From the NCBI GenBank assembly GCA_036401375.1, contig DASWVB010000006.1, positions 1-47,710 on the forward strand: a stretch of DNA of 47,710 bases. The letters run 5' to 3'. Source of the stretch: DASWUZ01 sp036401375 (GTDB lineage Bacteria > Acidobacteriota > Terriglobia > Terriglobales > Acidobacteriaceae). The position numbers and the translations under genes were made by a program. This document shows positions 26,453 through 35,005 of this stretch, one piece after another. Every line of letters starts with the position of its first letter. Position 1 is the stretch's first letter. The notes beneath the pieces were generated by a model. That model was not told where the DNA came from and made no database searches. It saw only the letters and a program-made list of their open reading frames with translations.

Positions 26453-27712
26453 TTAACGTCTTCCGGCTGCGGCCTCGGCGCTCAGCCGCTTCCGCGATCC
26501 GTCAACAGCTGCATCAGTGTGGCCTGGCACTGCAGAGCCCGATCCAAGCCGGACCGCGTGGTCGTGGAGTGCCTGCACAAGCTCCAGCGCACGGCGTCGA
26601 GACAGTTCGCCGATGTTTGCTGACTCCGCCTCAACGAGATCAGAAGACAGCTCCGGATGATTGTAGTGGAGTCGCGTCTGGATCGCCGCCGCGAGCTCCT
26701 CCGCGCCACGCCTGGTCTCAGACGGTGGGAAGCCAATATGCTTTTCCAGCTGGTGGCGGAATCGTTCAAAGGCAATGACAACTGCTGTATTCGTAGCGCC
26801 GGCCTTATCGTAGAGCGCTCCCAGGGACTCGACGAACTCGAGGGGCGTACTGCGAGGCGCCTCCGCAAAAACTCTCAACGGCCCACTCCGTCGTGCCTTG
26901 CTGAAGAGCAGCAGTGCGCCTGCCAGTGCTACCTGCACCAGGATCAGTTTCAAAGGGGTGCCGGTTGTATAAGACCAGAGGCTGCGGATGTCGCCATGAA
27001 GACTCTCGTCCCAGATCACGCGCGTCTCGCCCGGCGGCCCGATGCTGTTGAGCAACAGATCGAGGTTGCCGCCCCTACTGATCGAGGCGTTCTCGAGCGG
27101 GGTAGAATCCGCCCACCACACAATGTGGCCCTTGCCCGCCGATGAAGTGATGACCACGGCCCCGTCGCCGCACCGGTATTGCACCCGATCCTCAGGCGAG
27201 ACGGTCTTCCAGATGATGGACGATTCGATGTCCACCTCGCCGGAGGAGGCGAGCAGGTCGAAGCCCTCGGGCGCCGCATGGCACACCGTGGAGGCGATCT
27301 CGGCATTATTAGCGCGCGCCTGGCCTCGGGGAAGCAGATAGCCTCCGCTCACCCCTGTGGCGAGGACAGTGCCTCCGCGATCGAGGAACGCTCTTACGGC
27401 TGCCCTGGTCTGCTTCTGATCGATCAGAAAAGGCTCGGCGAGCACCAGGATCGTGTGCTGATCGACGTCCGCGGACGCCAGCTCAGGCAGCGGACGCTCC
27501 CAACGTTCAATGCGGTAGCCAGAGCGCAGCAGCAGCAGATAAGCCGCCTTGGCGCCGTGGGTCCCGACCCCGTAGCTCGATGGAACCGGGCTCTCATCCC
27601 TCTGCCGGGGACCGACGAGAGCGAGCACTACGATCATTAGCAGTACTAGCCCGAGGCAGACGAGCAACGCCCTGCGGTCACGCGGTTCGAGTGACGGCAT
27701 GATGCGAATCAC
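26453..27712 (-). CDS. DUF4350 domain membrane protein
   Basis: 419 residues. A transmembrane helix at about residues 14-34 (ALLVCLGLVLLMIVVLALV) precedes a DUF4350 domain with a Rossmann-like pattern (YGVGTHGAKAAYLLLLRSGY, DQHTILVLAEPF, FLDRGGTVLATGV). This resembles the GldG/glutamine-amidotransferase-like fold without obvious catalytic residues. A second helix near 255-275 (LKLILVQVALAGALLLFSKA) is followed by a cytoplasmic helical tail. The start at 27712 overlaps the stop of DUF4129 by four bases (ATGA), so translation is coupled. Function is unknown. The family recurs with MoxR, DUF58 and DUF4129. Confidence 0.85.
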   Translation of the reverse strand: MIRIMPSLEPRDRRALLVCLGLVLLMIVVLALVGPRQRDESPVPSSYGVGTHGAKAAYLLLLRSGYRIERWERPLPELASADVDQHTILVLAEPFLIDQKQTRAAVRAFLDRGGTVLATGVSGGYLLPRGQARANNAEIASTVCHAAPEGFDLLASSGEVDIESSIIWKTVSPEDRVQYRCGDGAVVITSSAGKGHIVWWADSTPLENASISRGGNLDLLLNSIGPPGETRVIWDESLHGDIRSLWSYTTGTPLKLILVQVALAGALLLFSKARRSGPLRVFAEAPRSTPLEFVESLGALYDKAGATNTAVVIAFERFRHQLEKHIGFPPSETRRGAEELAAAIQTRLHYNHPELSSDLVEAESANIGELSRRRALELVQALHDHAVRLGSGSAVPGHTDAAVDGSRKRLSAEAAAGRR

Positions 27713-28854
27713 GGGCGCACCAGCCTCTCCAGTAGCTGCCGGGCCGCATCGTACTCGGCCTGGGCGGCATGCCGGTAGCCGTACCAGATACGTTCGAAGC
27801 TGCGAGTCAGCGTGGTCAGGTCGGGCCGGCGTGGGTCAGCCGAGGTGATCAGGGTGAGGTACTCGCTGGGAGTGCGGGCGCGATCGACCGGCCACACTCC
27901 GCTGGATTCAAGGCGCGATATCGCCGCCCAATAGACGTTATGCACGGCCGCCCGCCAGTCTTCCCTCGCCGCGAAGGTCTCGGCCTCAGAAAGCCAGACC
28001 TGCCAGTCCCGGAGCGACGGCGCGACGGCAGAGCCCCCGCCTGCCGCTTCCAGTCTCCAGCGGTCCCGTTTGCTGCCCTGGATGAGCCACCAGATCAGCC
28101 CGGTACTCGCTCCGATGACGATGCCCCACTCGATTGCCAGGCGGATCCAGCCCGAAGCGCCCGTCGAAGGGATGCGGGCAAAAAGCCCATTCAGCCAGTT
28201 GAGGAACGACTCGACGGCTCGGCTCCATGCGCTGGGATGCTCGACCTGGTCAAACTCGCTCTCGGTCAGGATCGCCGCCAGCTGCCTTCGCCGGCTCCTG
28301 CGATCGGGCGGAACACTGGGGCTGGCCCCAACGGCCTGCTGATCCAGGATCAGGTGCTCACGTGCGGCGGCGAGCAGCTCTTTTACGCTGGGCTTTTCTT
28401 CGTCCACCTGCGCGGCGACCTTGCCATCGGTCTTGGCGGCAGGGGTGGCTTTGTTCTTTTTTGCCTCGCCCTTCGACGCAGCTTCGATCGCTGCTGTCTC
28501 TAATATGGTGGCCTGGGTGAGCGCGTCACGAAGCCACTCGTAGCGAACTTGGCGCTGCACTCCGCCGGACAGTTCCAGGTGGTCGTCCGTTCCGACCAGC
28601 TTTGGATCGCAGTGGGCGGCATTAATGTCGGCGCTACAGCTCTGCACCAGCGCCAGTAAAGTGCTCAAATGTGCCTGGTAGGCCGCGAGCTCTCTGCCCT
28701 GAAGAATCTCGAGCGGTTTACCTCCCGACGATTTTGCCGGCGTATCAGTGAGTGCGAGCGTGAGCGAGGTCGCTACAGGCGGCGAAATGAAGACGGCTGC
28801 GAGCAGCAATGCGACACGAGGCGCTAAGTTCGCAAAATAAGAGGGTGATTTCAT
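27709..28854 (-). CDS. DUF4129 domain membrane protein
   Basis: About 381 residues from ATG 28854, which overlaps the stop of the upstream membrane gene as ATGA; a longer frame to 28944 is less likely. A signal peptide or anchor (RVALLLAAVFISPPVATSLT) precedes a helical, Lys/Ala-rich middle (KKNKATPAAKTDGKVAAQ). A transmembrane helix (WIRLAIEWGIVIGASTGLIW) follows, then the C-terminal DUF4129 domain (EDWRAAVHNVYWAAISRLES, RTPSEYL and a final FERIWYGYRHAAQAEYD). DUF4129 is often found at the end of membrane transglutaminase-like proteins; here it is alone. The topology puts the N-terminal part outside and DUF4129 in the cytoplasm, where MoxR is. Confidence 0.83.
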   Translation of the reverse strand: MKSPSYFANLAPRVALLLAAVFISPPVATSLTLALTDTPAKSSGGKPLEILQGRELAAYQAHLSTLLALVQSCSADINAAHCDPKLVGTDDHLELSGGVQRQVRYEWLRDALTQATILETAAIEAASKGEAKKNKATPAAKTDGKVAAQVDEEKPSVKELLAAAREHLILDQQAVGASPSVPPDRRSRRRQLAAILTESEFDQVEHPSAWSRAVESFLNWLNGLFARIPSTGASGWIRLAIEWGIVIGASTGLIWWLIQGSKRDRWRLEAAGGGSAVAPSLRDWQVWLSEAETFAAREDWRAAVHNVYWAAISRLESSGVWPVDRARTPSEYLTLITSADPRRPDLTTLTRSFERIWYGYRHAAQAEYDAARQLLERLVRP

Positions 28855-29810
28855 CCGAGCGGCGCATCGCGCGGTGGCACTGCAGACCCGGGCGCGACAA
28901 CGAACGAGCCCAAGGAAATCAGATTTGCACGCTCCATCATCCACTCGATGTCAAAGCCCTCCTTCCGAACTCGCTGGTCAATGTAAAACAGCGTGACAGC
29001 GATGCTGAAGAGAGGATGTGTGAGAGTTGTCAGCAGGAACCGCCCGAACCACAAAGCAATCGTATAGACGATTATGCCCCTCTTTCCACTCTCCCACGAA
29101 CGTAGGCCGTGCGCTTTCAACAGGAGAAGTTCGGCAGCAAAGAGGCAGGTTGCGACAGTCGCGTAGACGAGAAATGCGACGAAAATACGTCCTCTGCTGT
29201 TTCGCGTGAGAGAGACGCTCCTCTTCAACGCAGCACGCACACCCAGATTTTCTGAAGTCATTGCAGGCACCGAAAGCGAGTACCGCAGGCCCATCCAGAA
29301 GGCGTAGACGTAGCTCAGCGCTAAGAGGGACACAAGCCCCGGTGAACCTCCCAGTCGCTTGGAAGCACTATAAAGAGTGCTGCCGCCGAAGAAGAGATGG
29401 AGTAGTAGCAGCATGACACCACTGCTCATCACGATTCCAACAAATCGTAGCCGCACGCAGCGCCGCCAACTCGGCCCTAGCTGCCTGTAGGCGATCAGTA
29501 CCCCAAAAGGCTCCTCACGATAAAGGCTGAAGATCGCCGAGTTGGTTGCGGCTGTCGCCGGCGCCACCAGCAGCGGGTAAATGAGATAAAGCAAGAGGGT
29601 CCGGAGATGAGTAACCGCCGAGGACGCGGAACCCTGCAGGCTAAAAACGAGTAAGTGACTCGCCCCAAGCTCGAATCCAGCATTCAGGGCGTAGAAAATC
29701 CCGTCGGGCAACATTGCGATCCCTGCAAATACAATCAGGTGAGTGCGGTAGATTTGCACCGTACGATCGAGTATCTGGCCGAGGCTAAGCGGCCTCACTT
29801 CATAGCTCAT
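28851..29810 (-). CDS. Polytopic membrane protein, paralogue 2 of a tandem pair
   Basis: 319 residues with about six transmembrane helices. The N-terminal pattern (RPLSLGQILDRTVQIYRTHL) and the ending GFDIEWMMERANL are shared with the next gene upstream, so the two are duplicates. It resembles the membrane domain found in glycerophosphodiester phosphodiesterase-like and related DUF families, but no catalytic domain is present. Start and stop overlap with both neighbours (ATGA at 29807-29810 and 28851-28854), so it is translationally coupled into the MoxR operon. Function is unknown; a scaffold or small-molecule channel role would be a guess. Confidence 0.75.
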   Translation of the reverse strand: MSYEVRPLSLGQILDRTVQIYRTHLIVFAGIAMLPDGIFYALNAGFELGASHLLVFSLQGSASSAVTHLRTLLLYLIYPLLVAPATAATNSAIFSLYREEPFGVLIAYRQLGPSWRRCVRLRFVGIVMSSGVMLLLLHLFFGGSTLYSASKRLGGSPGLVSLLALSYVYAFWMGLRYSLSVPAMTSENLGVRAALKRSVSLTRNSRGRIFVAFLVYATVATCLFAAELLLLKAHGLRSWESGKRGIIVYTIALWFGRFLLTTLTHPLFSIAVTLFYIDQRVRKEGFDIEWMMERANLISLGSFVVAPGSAVPPRDAPLG

Positions 29811-30787
29811 GACAAACCGGGCTCGAGTTGGGTCGGCGGTTCGATAGCAGGTTCACCGCCTGATAGATTCGCCTGCTGCATCATGAACTCGATATCGAAG
29901 CCCTCCTTCCGTATCCGTTCGTCATAATAGAAGAGAGTAATCGCGATGCCGTAGATCGGGCCGATCACGGAGTACAGGAAGAAGCTGACGATCTGGCTCA
30001 GGACCAGGGAGATGACAGGAGGCTGCTGATGGTTCTTGGCCGCTTTGAACGCCTGGAGGACGAAGGGCATCTCCGTCACAGCCGCAATCACCCAGAAGAT
30101 GATGCCGATCATTAAAACCATGACGAAAATGCGACCGCGACCCTTCTTGGTAAGGTACACACTTCGCTTCAGAGACGCAGCGACACCGGCGTTCTCAAAG
30201 ATGGAGGCCGGAACGGCAACTGCATAACGCAGCGACATCCAGATGCCGAATGGCACAGTAACCAGCATGGCGAGGCCCGCGACGCCGAGCACGGCGAGAC
30301 CAGCAAACGTGCCCGGTCCTGCTGTAACTCCCGTACCCGGCATGAACTTCTTTCCATCGATGCCAATCACGGCGAAGATCCCGGCATAAGGGATCATGGT
30401 TGGCCCCCAGGAGTAGAGTGCCGCCAGGAACATGATTCCCAGATAGCGAATCCAGTGCGGCTTCACCTCCTGGTAGGACTCGGCGATAGTTGCGGTCTGC
30501 CCCAGGTAGAGGGCGGAGACTGCGCGGTTGCTGGCCGCCAGCCCGAGGCCCACGAAGGCGAAGTAAAGTAGCAGCGAAATGCCGCTCGCGCCGACGGTAA
30601 ACCAGAGGGTAGGCAGATGGCGCAGCTCCAGCACGTGATCGACGCCGATCTGTAGCAACTGTGTGACCAGCAGCAGCGCCCGTGGAAACACCGCGATGCC
30701 GACAAAGAGCAGGAAATGGGAGCGATAGAGCTGGGCAGTCCCGTCCAGTATCTCGCCCAGGGTGCGGGGCCTCAATTCTGTATTCAT
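29807..30787 (-). CDS. Polytopic membrane protein, paralogue 1, first gene of the MoxR operon
   Basis: About 326 residues from ATG 30787, selected because GGAGG lies seven bases upstream; the open frame extends to 30838. About six transmembrane helices. It starts with LRPRTLGEILDGTAQLYRSH, parallel to RPLSLGQILDRTVQIYRTHL of its paralogue, and ends with ERIRKEGFDIEFMMQQANLS plus a Pro/Glu tail. The loop YLTKKGRGRIFVMVLMIGII is also conserved between the copies. It is the 5' gene of the six-gene operon ending with DUF58. A fossil of a third copy lies just upstream. Confidence 0.78.
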   Translation of the reverse strand: MNTELRPRTLGEILDGTAQLYRSHFLLFVGIAVFPRALLLVTQLLQIGVDHVLELRHLPTLWFTVGASGISLLLYFAFVGLGLAASNRAVSALYLGQTATIAESYQEVKPHWIRYLGIMFLAALYSWGPTMIPYAGIFAVIGIDGKKFMPGTGVTAGPGTFAGLAVLGVAGLAMLVTVPFGIWMSLRYAVAVPASIFENAGVAASLKRSVYLTKKGRGRIFVMVLMIGIIFWVIAAVTEMPFVLQAFKAAKNHQQPPVISLVLSQIVSFFLYSVIGPIYGIAITLFYYDERIRKEGFDIEFMMQQANLSGGEPAIEPPTQLEPGLS

Positions 30788-31181
30788 AGAGCCTCCACTG
30801 CATCGCGCTCGCCTGCCTGCTTCGCGTGATCGGACCAACGTGCGATCGCCGCATCATCCACTCTATGTCAAAGCCGTGCTAGCGCATCCGCCATCGTGTG
30901 GATTATGCGGCGCCCTGGAAGTAGATTGCTCCACACACGAACAGCGCTATCTCATGGGTCTCGCGTCTCGAGCTTCACACTTGGATCTTCTGTGTGCGCA
31001 TCCACTGATAACGTGCATGACCGTTCAGTGTTCCAATCCAGGACACAATTTGCGGCTTTGAGGCACACCTCGGAGGGCCCAACTCCAAGCGCACTTCTGA
31101 TTTAGTTGTTACGCCTGATCATGACCAACGTTACCTGCCATTTGCTGTACGGTTCAACGCAGGCTGCCGATATTCCCTCAC
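30788..31181. other. Upstream region of the MoxR operon, with a gene fossil
   Basis: About 390 bases between the operon and a small plus-strand gene. The promoter of the operon should be here, but no convincing -35/-10 pair was found. The stretch 30846-30893 is a degraded copy of the end of the paralogue genes. Confidence 0.5.
30846..30893 (-). pseudogene. Fossil 3' end of a third membrane-protein paralogue
   Basis: On the minus strand 30875-30852 matches the end of paralogue 2 at 23 of 24 bases and encodes GFDIEWMM. The preceding codons read RMR-stop-H where the live copies read RIRKEG or RVRKEG, so a Lys codon has become TAG. Upstream of about 30893 the similarity fades. This is the debris of a deleted tandem copy that once stood first in the operon. 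Confidence 0.7.
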
Positions 31182-31442
31182 ATGAGCGGTCACGTGGTCA
31201 ATGGTGTGGTAGCTGGCGAGAAGCAGTCCATTCATGAGCTTACGCGCGAGTCAATCATTAGCGGCTCCGCGTCACAGCTTACCCTGATCTCCGGCACCCG
31301 CGCACCGCAAGGCGCCGAGCCGGTACTCGATCCGCGCGAGGGTCTGGCGGCGTTCAGAGGCATTGCCTGGTCCTTTGTCTTTGAGGGAGCCGCAGCTGCG
31401 CTTTGCTATAGCGCATACCAGCTTTGGAAGTTCCTCCGCTAA
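31182..31442 (+). CDS. Small membrane protein, function unknown
   Basis: 86 residues from ATG 31182. A polar N-terminus of about 55 residues is followed by one probable transmembrane helix (FRGIAWSFVFEGAAAALCYS, then AYQLWKFLR with a basic end), so the N-terminal part would be cytoplasmic or periplasmic depending on orientation. No Shine-Dalgarno is obvious and no family is recognised. Reading-frame composition and a hairpin 63 bases after the stop favour a real gene, but it could be chance. Confidence 0.5.
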   Translation: MSGHVVNGVVAGEKQSIHELTRESIISGSASQLTLISGTRAPQGAEPVLDPREGLAAFRGIAWSFVFEGAAAALCYSAYQLWKFLR

Positions 31443-31505
31443 ACCCGCCGCAGCCCTCCTGTACTGATCAAGAGTCTCTCTTGCCACAATCCCGTTCACG
31501 CTAGA

Positions 31506-31525
31506 AGCCTGGCAGTAGCCAGGCT
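31506..31525. terminator. Hairpin after the small membrane-protein gene
   Basis: AGCCTGGC pairs perfectly with GCCAGGCT around an AGTA loop. There is no T run, so it may be a factor-dependent pause or an RNA-stabilising hairpin rather than an intrinsic terminator. Confidence 0.4.
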
Positions 31526-31679
31526 CCGAGTGACGCACCCTTGATTCTGTTCCTACGCCGCATCACGGCTCGCCAGCCATAGCTCGATCCGGGGCCCAGC
31601 GCTTCGGTGAGTATCGCGAACGCCTGCCTTCCGCTAAACTGACCCTCTCGGCTCCAAACTCCAAGCAGCTCAGAGGCAG

Positions 31680-33044
31680 ATGAACGACCCGACAGCAGCT
31701 CCCTCCATTACCACTCAGCAGGCAGTCGAGTGGACCCGGACCCTAAACTACGGTACCTGGCGCTTCCAGAAGAACTGGAATCCTCTGCATATCATCGACG
31801 CGGAGGGCTGCTTCTTCACCGACGGCGCGGGCAAGCGGTATCTCGAGTTTTCATCCCAACTGATGTGCGTCAACCTGGGACATAAGAATGCGGCGGTCAT
31901 CGCTGCCGTCAAGCAGCAGGCGGACAAGCTCGCCTACGCCATGCCCGGCTATGCGACCGACGCCCGGGCAGAGTTGAGTCACCTGCTGCTCGATGTGCTT
32001 CCGCAGGGGCTGGTCAAGTTCTTCTTTACCACCTCCGGTACTGAGGCGAACGAGGCCGCATTCAAGATTGCGCGGATGTATACAGGCAAGACCAAGATCG
32101 TGGCGCGTTACCGGTCTTATCATGGATCGACTTCGGCCTCGATTGGCGCTACCGGCGACCCGCGCCGCTGGGCGATGGAGCCGGGCGGCAAGGGCACAGG
32201 CTTTGTATTCGCGCCCGAAGTAAATTGCTATAAGTGCCCAATCCGCCATACCTATCCGGGCTGCAACATTGCGTGCGCCGACTATCTAGAACACATGATC
32301 GTGAACGAGAGCGATGTGGCGGCGGTTGTCGTCGAGCCGGTAGTAGGTACAAATGGGGTTCTCGTTCCGCCACCGGAGTATATGCCGCGGCTGCGCGAGA
32401 TCTGCGACCGCCATGGAGTTCTACTGATCGCCGACGAGGTGATGTCCGGCTGGGGGCGCACCGGTGAGTGGTTTGCCATGGACCACTGGGGAGTCAAGCC
32501 GGACATTCTCGTCACGGCCAAGGGAATCACTTCGGCATACGTCCCCCTGGGCCTCTGCGCGACTACGGGGAAGATAGCCGCCTACTTCGACGACCATTAT
32601 TTTTCGCATGGGCACACTTATGAGGCGCACCCTATGACGCTGGCGCCGGCCGTGGCTACGATCCACGAGATGCAGCGGCTCGATCTGGTGAACCGCGCGC
32701 GTGAGGTGGGTGCTTATCTGGGCGAGCAGCTGCGGGGACTGCAGCAGAAGCATCTTTCGGTCGGCGATGTGCGCGGGCTGGGGATGTTCTGGGCCCTCGA
32801 TCTGGTGAAGGATCGGGCAACGAAGGAGCCCTTCAACAGCATGGCGGATAAGGTCGGGGGCAAGCCCCTGGTGGTGGATCAGGTCGCCGCCTCGGCATTG
32901 AAGCAGGGCGTTGCGGTGCAGGGATGGATCAGCCACCTGGTGGTGGCTCCGCCGCTGATTATCACGCACGATGAGATCGATCTGGGGATCGCTGCCCTGG
33001 ATGAGGCCCTCGCCATAGCCGATGGGGCTATCGACGCAAACTGA
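31680..33044 (+). CDS. Class III PLP-dependent aminotransferase
   Basis: 454 residues from ATG 31680, with AGAGGCAG just upstream. A cytoplasmic fold-type I enzyme that moves an amino group, usually the terminal amino group of an omega-amino acid or diamine, to pyruvate or 2-oxoglutarate. Visible landmarks: FTTSGTEANEAAFKIARMYT binding phosphate, YRSYHGSTSASIGATG, LLIADEVMSGWGRTGEWFAM with the cofactor Asp, and K281 in VTAKGITSAYVPLG as internal aldimine. An unusual Cys-rich segment CYKCPIRHTYPGCNIAC (CxxC-x8-CxxxC) lies near residue 185. The exact substrate (taurine-like, beta-alanine or other) cannot be told. Confidence 0.9.
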   Translation: MNDPTAAPSITTQQAVEWTRTLNYGTWRFQKNWNPLHIIDAEGCFFTDGAGKRYLEFSSQLMCVNLGHKNAAVIAAVKQQADKLAYAMPGYATDARAELSHLLLDVLPQGLVKFFFTTSGTEANEAAFKIARMYTGKTKIVARYRSYHGSTSASIGATGDPRRWAMEPGGKGTGFVFAPEVNCYKCPIRHTYPGCNIACADYLEHMIVNESDVAAVVVEPVVGTNGVLVPPPEYMPRLREICDRHGVLLIADEVMSGWGRTGEWFAMDHWGVKPDILVTAKGITSAYVPLGLCATTGKIAAYFDDHYFSHGHTYEAHPMTLAPAVATIHEMQRLDLVNRAREVGAYLGEQLRGLQQKHLSVGDVRGLGMFWALDLVKDRATKEPFNSMADKVGGKPLVVDQVAASALKQGVAVQGWISHLVVAPPLIITHDEIDLGIAALDEALAIADGAIDAN

Positions 33045-33110
33045 CGCATCCGAACCAGCTCAAAGCACATGGGCAATTTATAGTAGGTAGCGACCACTGG
33101 GTGACAAACC

Positions 33111-33746
33111 ATGAAAGTACTACTCATCGGCGCGACCGGTATGGCAGGCAGCCGCATCCTCAAGGAGCTGTCCTCGCGCGGTCACCAGATCATCGCCTTC
33201 GTGCGCGACCCAAGTACCGTTCCCGCATTGCCGGGAGTCACAGGGGTCGCCGGCGATGCGTTTGATCCGGCAGGCATCGCGGGTGCGGCGCACGGCGCGG
33301 ATGCGATAGTGAGCGCCTACGGCCCGGGCACTGACCCTGCAGGGGTAGGCAAGCTGCTCGACGCAACCAGCGCGCTCATTGAAGGCGTAAAAGCAGTCGC
33401 AGCTAAACGGGTCGTGATGATAGGAGGAGCAGGCACCCTCGAGGTGGCTCCCGGAGTCCTGCTTCTCGACTCAACTTATTTGCCTGCCGAGTGGAAGCCT
33501 ATTGCTACCGCTCATCAGAGTGCGTTCGAAATGTTCAAGAGATCCGGCCTGCCATGGACCTCGATCAGTCCCGCAGCGTTCTTTGCCCCCGGAGAGCGCA
33601 CGGGAAAGTTTCGCCTCGGAACCGACCAGCTCATCAGCGACGAAAAGGGCGAGAGCCGCATCTCCGCTGAGGACTTTGCGATCGCCCTGGTCGACGAGCT
33701 TGAGCGCCCGCAGCACATCAACCAGCGCTTCACTATCGGCTACTGA
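33111..33746 (+). CDS. NmrA-like NAD(P)-binding protein (atypical SDR)
   Basis: 211 residues. The N-terminal Rossmann motif is KVLLIGATGMAGSRILKEL (GxxGxxG). FVRDPS, a DAFDP segment, and DAIVSAYGPG follow the nucleotide-binding strands, and VVMIGGAGTLEVAPG marks strand 5. The classical YxxxK is absent, as in the NmrA/atypical SDR group, where proteins are redox sensors or reductases of flavin-like or quinone substrates. It starts 66 bases after the aminotransferase stop on the same strand, but no functional link is evident. Confidence 0.88.
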   Translation: MKVLLIGATGMAGSRILKELSSRGHQIIAFVRDPSTVPALPGVTGVAGDAFDPAGIAGAAHGADAIVSAYGPGTDPAGVGKLLDATSALIEGVKAVAAKRVVMIGGAGTLEVAPGVLLLDSTYLPAEWKPIATAHQSAFEMFKRSGLPWTSISPAAFFAPGERTGKFRLGTDQLISDEKGESRISAEDFAIALVDELERPQHINQRFTIGY

Positions 33747-33860
33747 GATTCGTGCGTCGTCTGAGCGCCTGGCCCAAACTACCGCGCTGAATCCTCCAGC
33801 GGCATCCCGGACTGCGCCGCATCGCATCTCTCCTGTTGATCGCTGAGTAAGGAGAAGAAG

Positions 33861-34226
33861 ATGAAGGCGACATGGAAGCCGCATACCGCCCACGGCAAGC
33901 TGTCGGCCGGGGTTCGTGAGGAACTGCCGGATTCGGTCTACGCATTTCCCAAGCAGAAGAAGGAGCCGCTGAGCGATGCCTCCCATGTACGAAACGCGAT
34001 GGCGCGCTTCGATCAGGTGCAGGGAGTCTCCGATCAGGAGCGCGAGCAGGCGTTCGCGAATATCAAGGCGGCGGCCCGGCACTTCGACGTAGAGATGACG
34101 GAGACAAGCTGGAGAGATTTCGGTAAGTCTCCCGGAGCTAAGAAAGTTCCATCCGGAGGAAGGTCTGCATCGGCTAAAAAGGCCGCCCGCCCGAAGAAAT
34201 CCCCGACTGCCAAGAAATCTTCCTAG
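33861..34226 (+). CDS. DUF6582 protein with basic histone-H1-like tail
   Basis: 121 residues from ATG 33861, with AAGGAGAAG six bases before. The N-terminal 80 residues (LPDSVYAFPKQKKEPLSDAS, then HVRNAMARFDQVQGVSDQER) match what I recall of DUF6582, a small helical domain. The last 35 residues (KSPGAKKVPSGG, SAKKAARPKKSPTAKK) are almost only Lys, Ala, Ser and Pro, like the tails of bacterial H1 homologues, so nucleic-acid binding is plausible but unproven. It lies 114 bases after the NmrA-like gene. Confidence 0.75.
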   Translation: MKATWKPHTAHGKLSAGVREELPDSVYAFPKQKKEPLSDASHVRNAMARFDQVQGVSDQEREQAFANIKAAARHFDVEMTETSWRDFGKSPGAKKVPSGGRSASAKKAARPKKSPTAKKSS

Positions 34227-34340
34227 GCTGGGAGTCGGCCCCGCTCGCTGTGACAAGAGTCCAAGCAGGAACCGCCCCGGACACTCGACTTTCTAGTAAG
34301 GCGGCCGCCGCAGCCTTCCTGAAAACCCAACCTCGCAGGC

Positions 34341-34898
34341 CTACTTCAGTGCCGGGCCATAGAAGGTGTACGTCGCGGTGTAGTTAATGCGTGCGGTTAG
34401 AGCAAGATGAGACCCATCGCAACCCTGCGAGGGAGCCCTGCCGCCGCTCGTGTCAGAGCGGCGAATGAACGTCGTCGCGGCTAGAGCACCCGGACCCTTC
34501 GGGTCCACTGCCTGGAGCAGGAGCCAAGGGATCGAATTCGGTGAGGCTCTCTGGGCGATGACTCTCCCACGGACTGAGCTGCCGTCTCTCAAAGTCCAGG
34601 ATGGTCCTGCCGCGTGGGTGCCAACCTCCGCTCCGTTGACATCGGACAGGGCAGCCTCAGGCGCTACGAAGGTCCATTTTGGCACGGCCCCAGACTGCCT
34701 GCACTCGTAAATCTGTACACCTCTACCCGTCAAAGTGAGAATCGCACTCTGATCGCCGGTGGGGATCGTGGGATCGGTCGCCTGGCCGGCAGCACTCGTT
34801 CCCCTCGCGTAGAGCGCTGCGAGTGTCAAGGTTGCAGCCAGTGCAAAGATCATCATCGGGCGCACTGCAGCCAGTGATCGTTGACGACGCGAAGCCAT
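34341..34898 (-). CDS. DUF3455 domain secreted protein
   Basis: 185 residues with an N-terminal signal peptide (MMIFALAATLTLAALYARGT). The DUF3455 domain reads GVQIYECRQSGAVPKWTFVA, GTHAAGPSWTLRDGSSVRGR and ALAATTFIRRSDTSGGRAPS, followed by GCDGSH near the end. Two Cys residues (in YECR and GCDG) are typical and may form a disulfide. Members are secreted beta-rich proteins of unknown function in soil bacteria and fungi. It lies 107 bases downstream of DinB. Confidence 0.85.
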   Translation of the reverse strand: MASRRQRSLAAVRPMMIFALAATLTLAALYARGTSAAGQATDPTIPTGDQSAILTLTGRGVQIYECRQSGAVPKWTFVAPEAALSDVNGAEVGTHAAGPSWTLRDGSSVRGRVIAQRASPNSIPWLLLQAVDPKGPGALAATTFIRRSDTSGGRAPSQGCDGSHLALTARINYTATYTFYGPALK

Positions 34899-35005
34899 AC
34901 CTCCAGCCTACCGGCTCAGCCCTGGCAAGCTATGATGCCGCTCTGCCGTTTTAACGTATGGTCCCCGGTTGCCTCATTCTGCTCATTCCTAGTTGCACAT
35001 CCACT

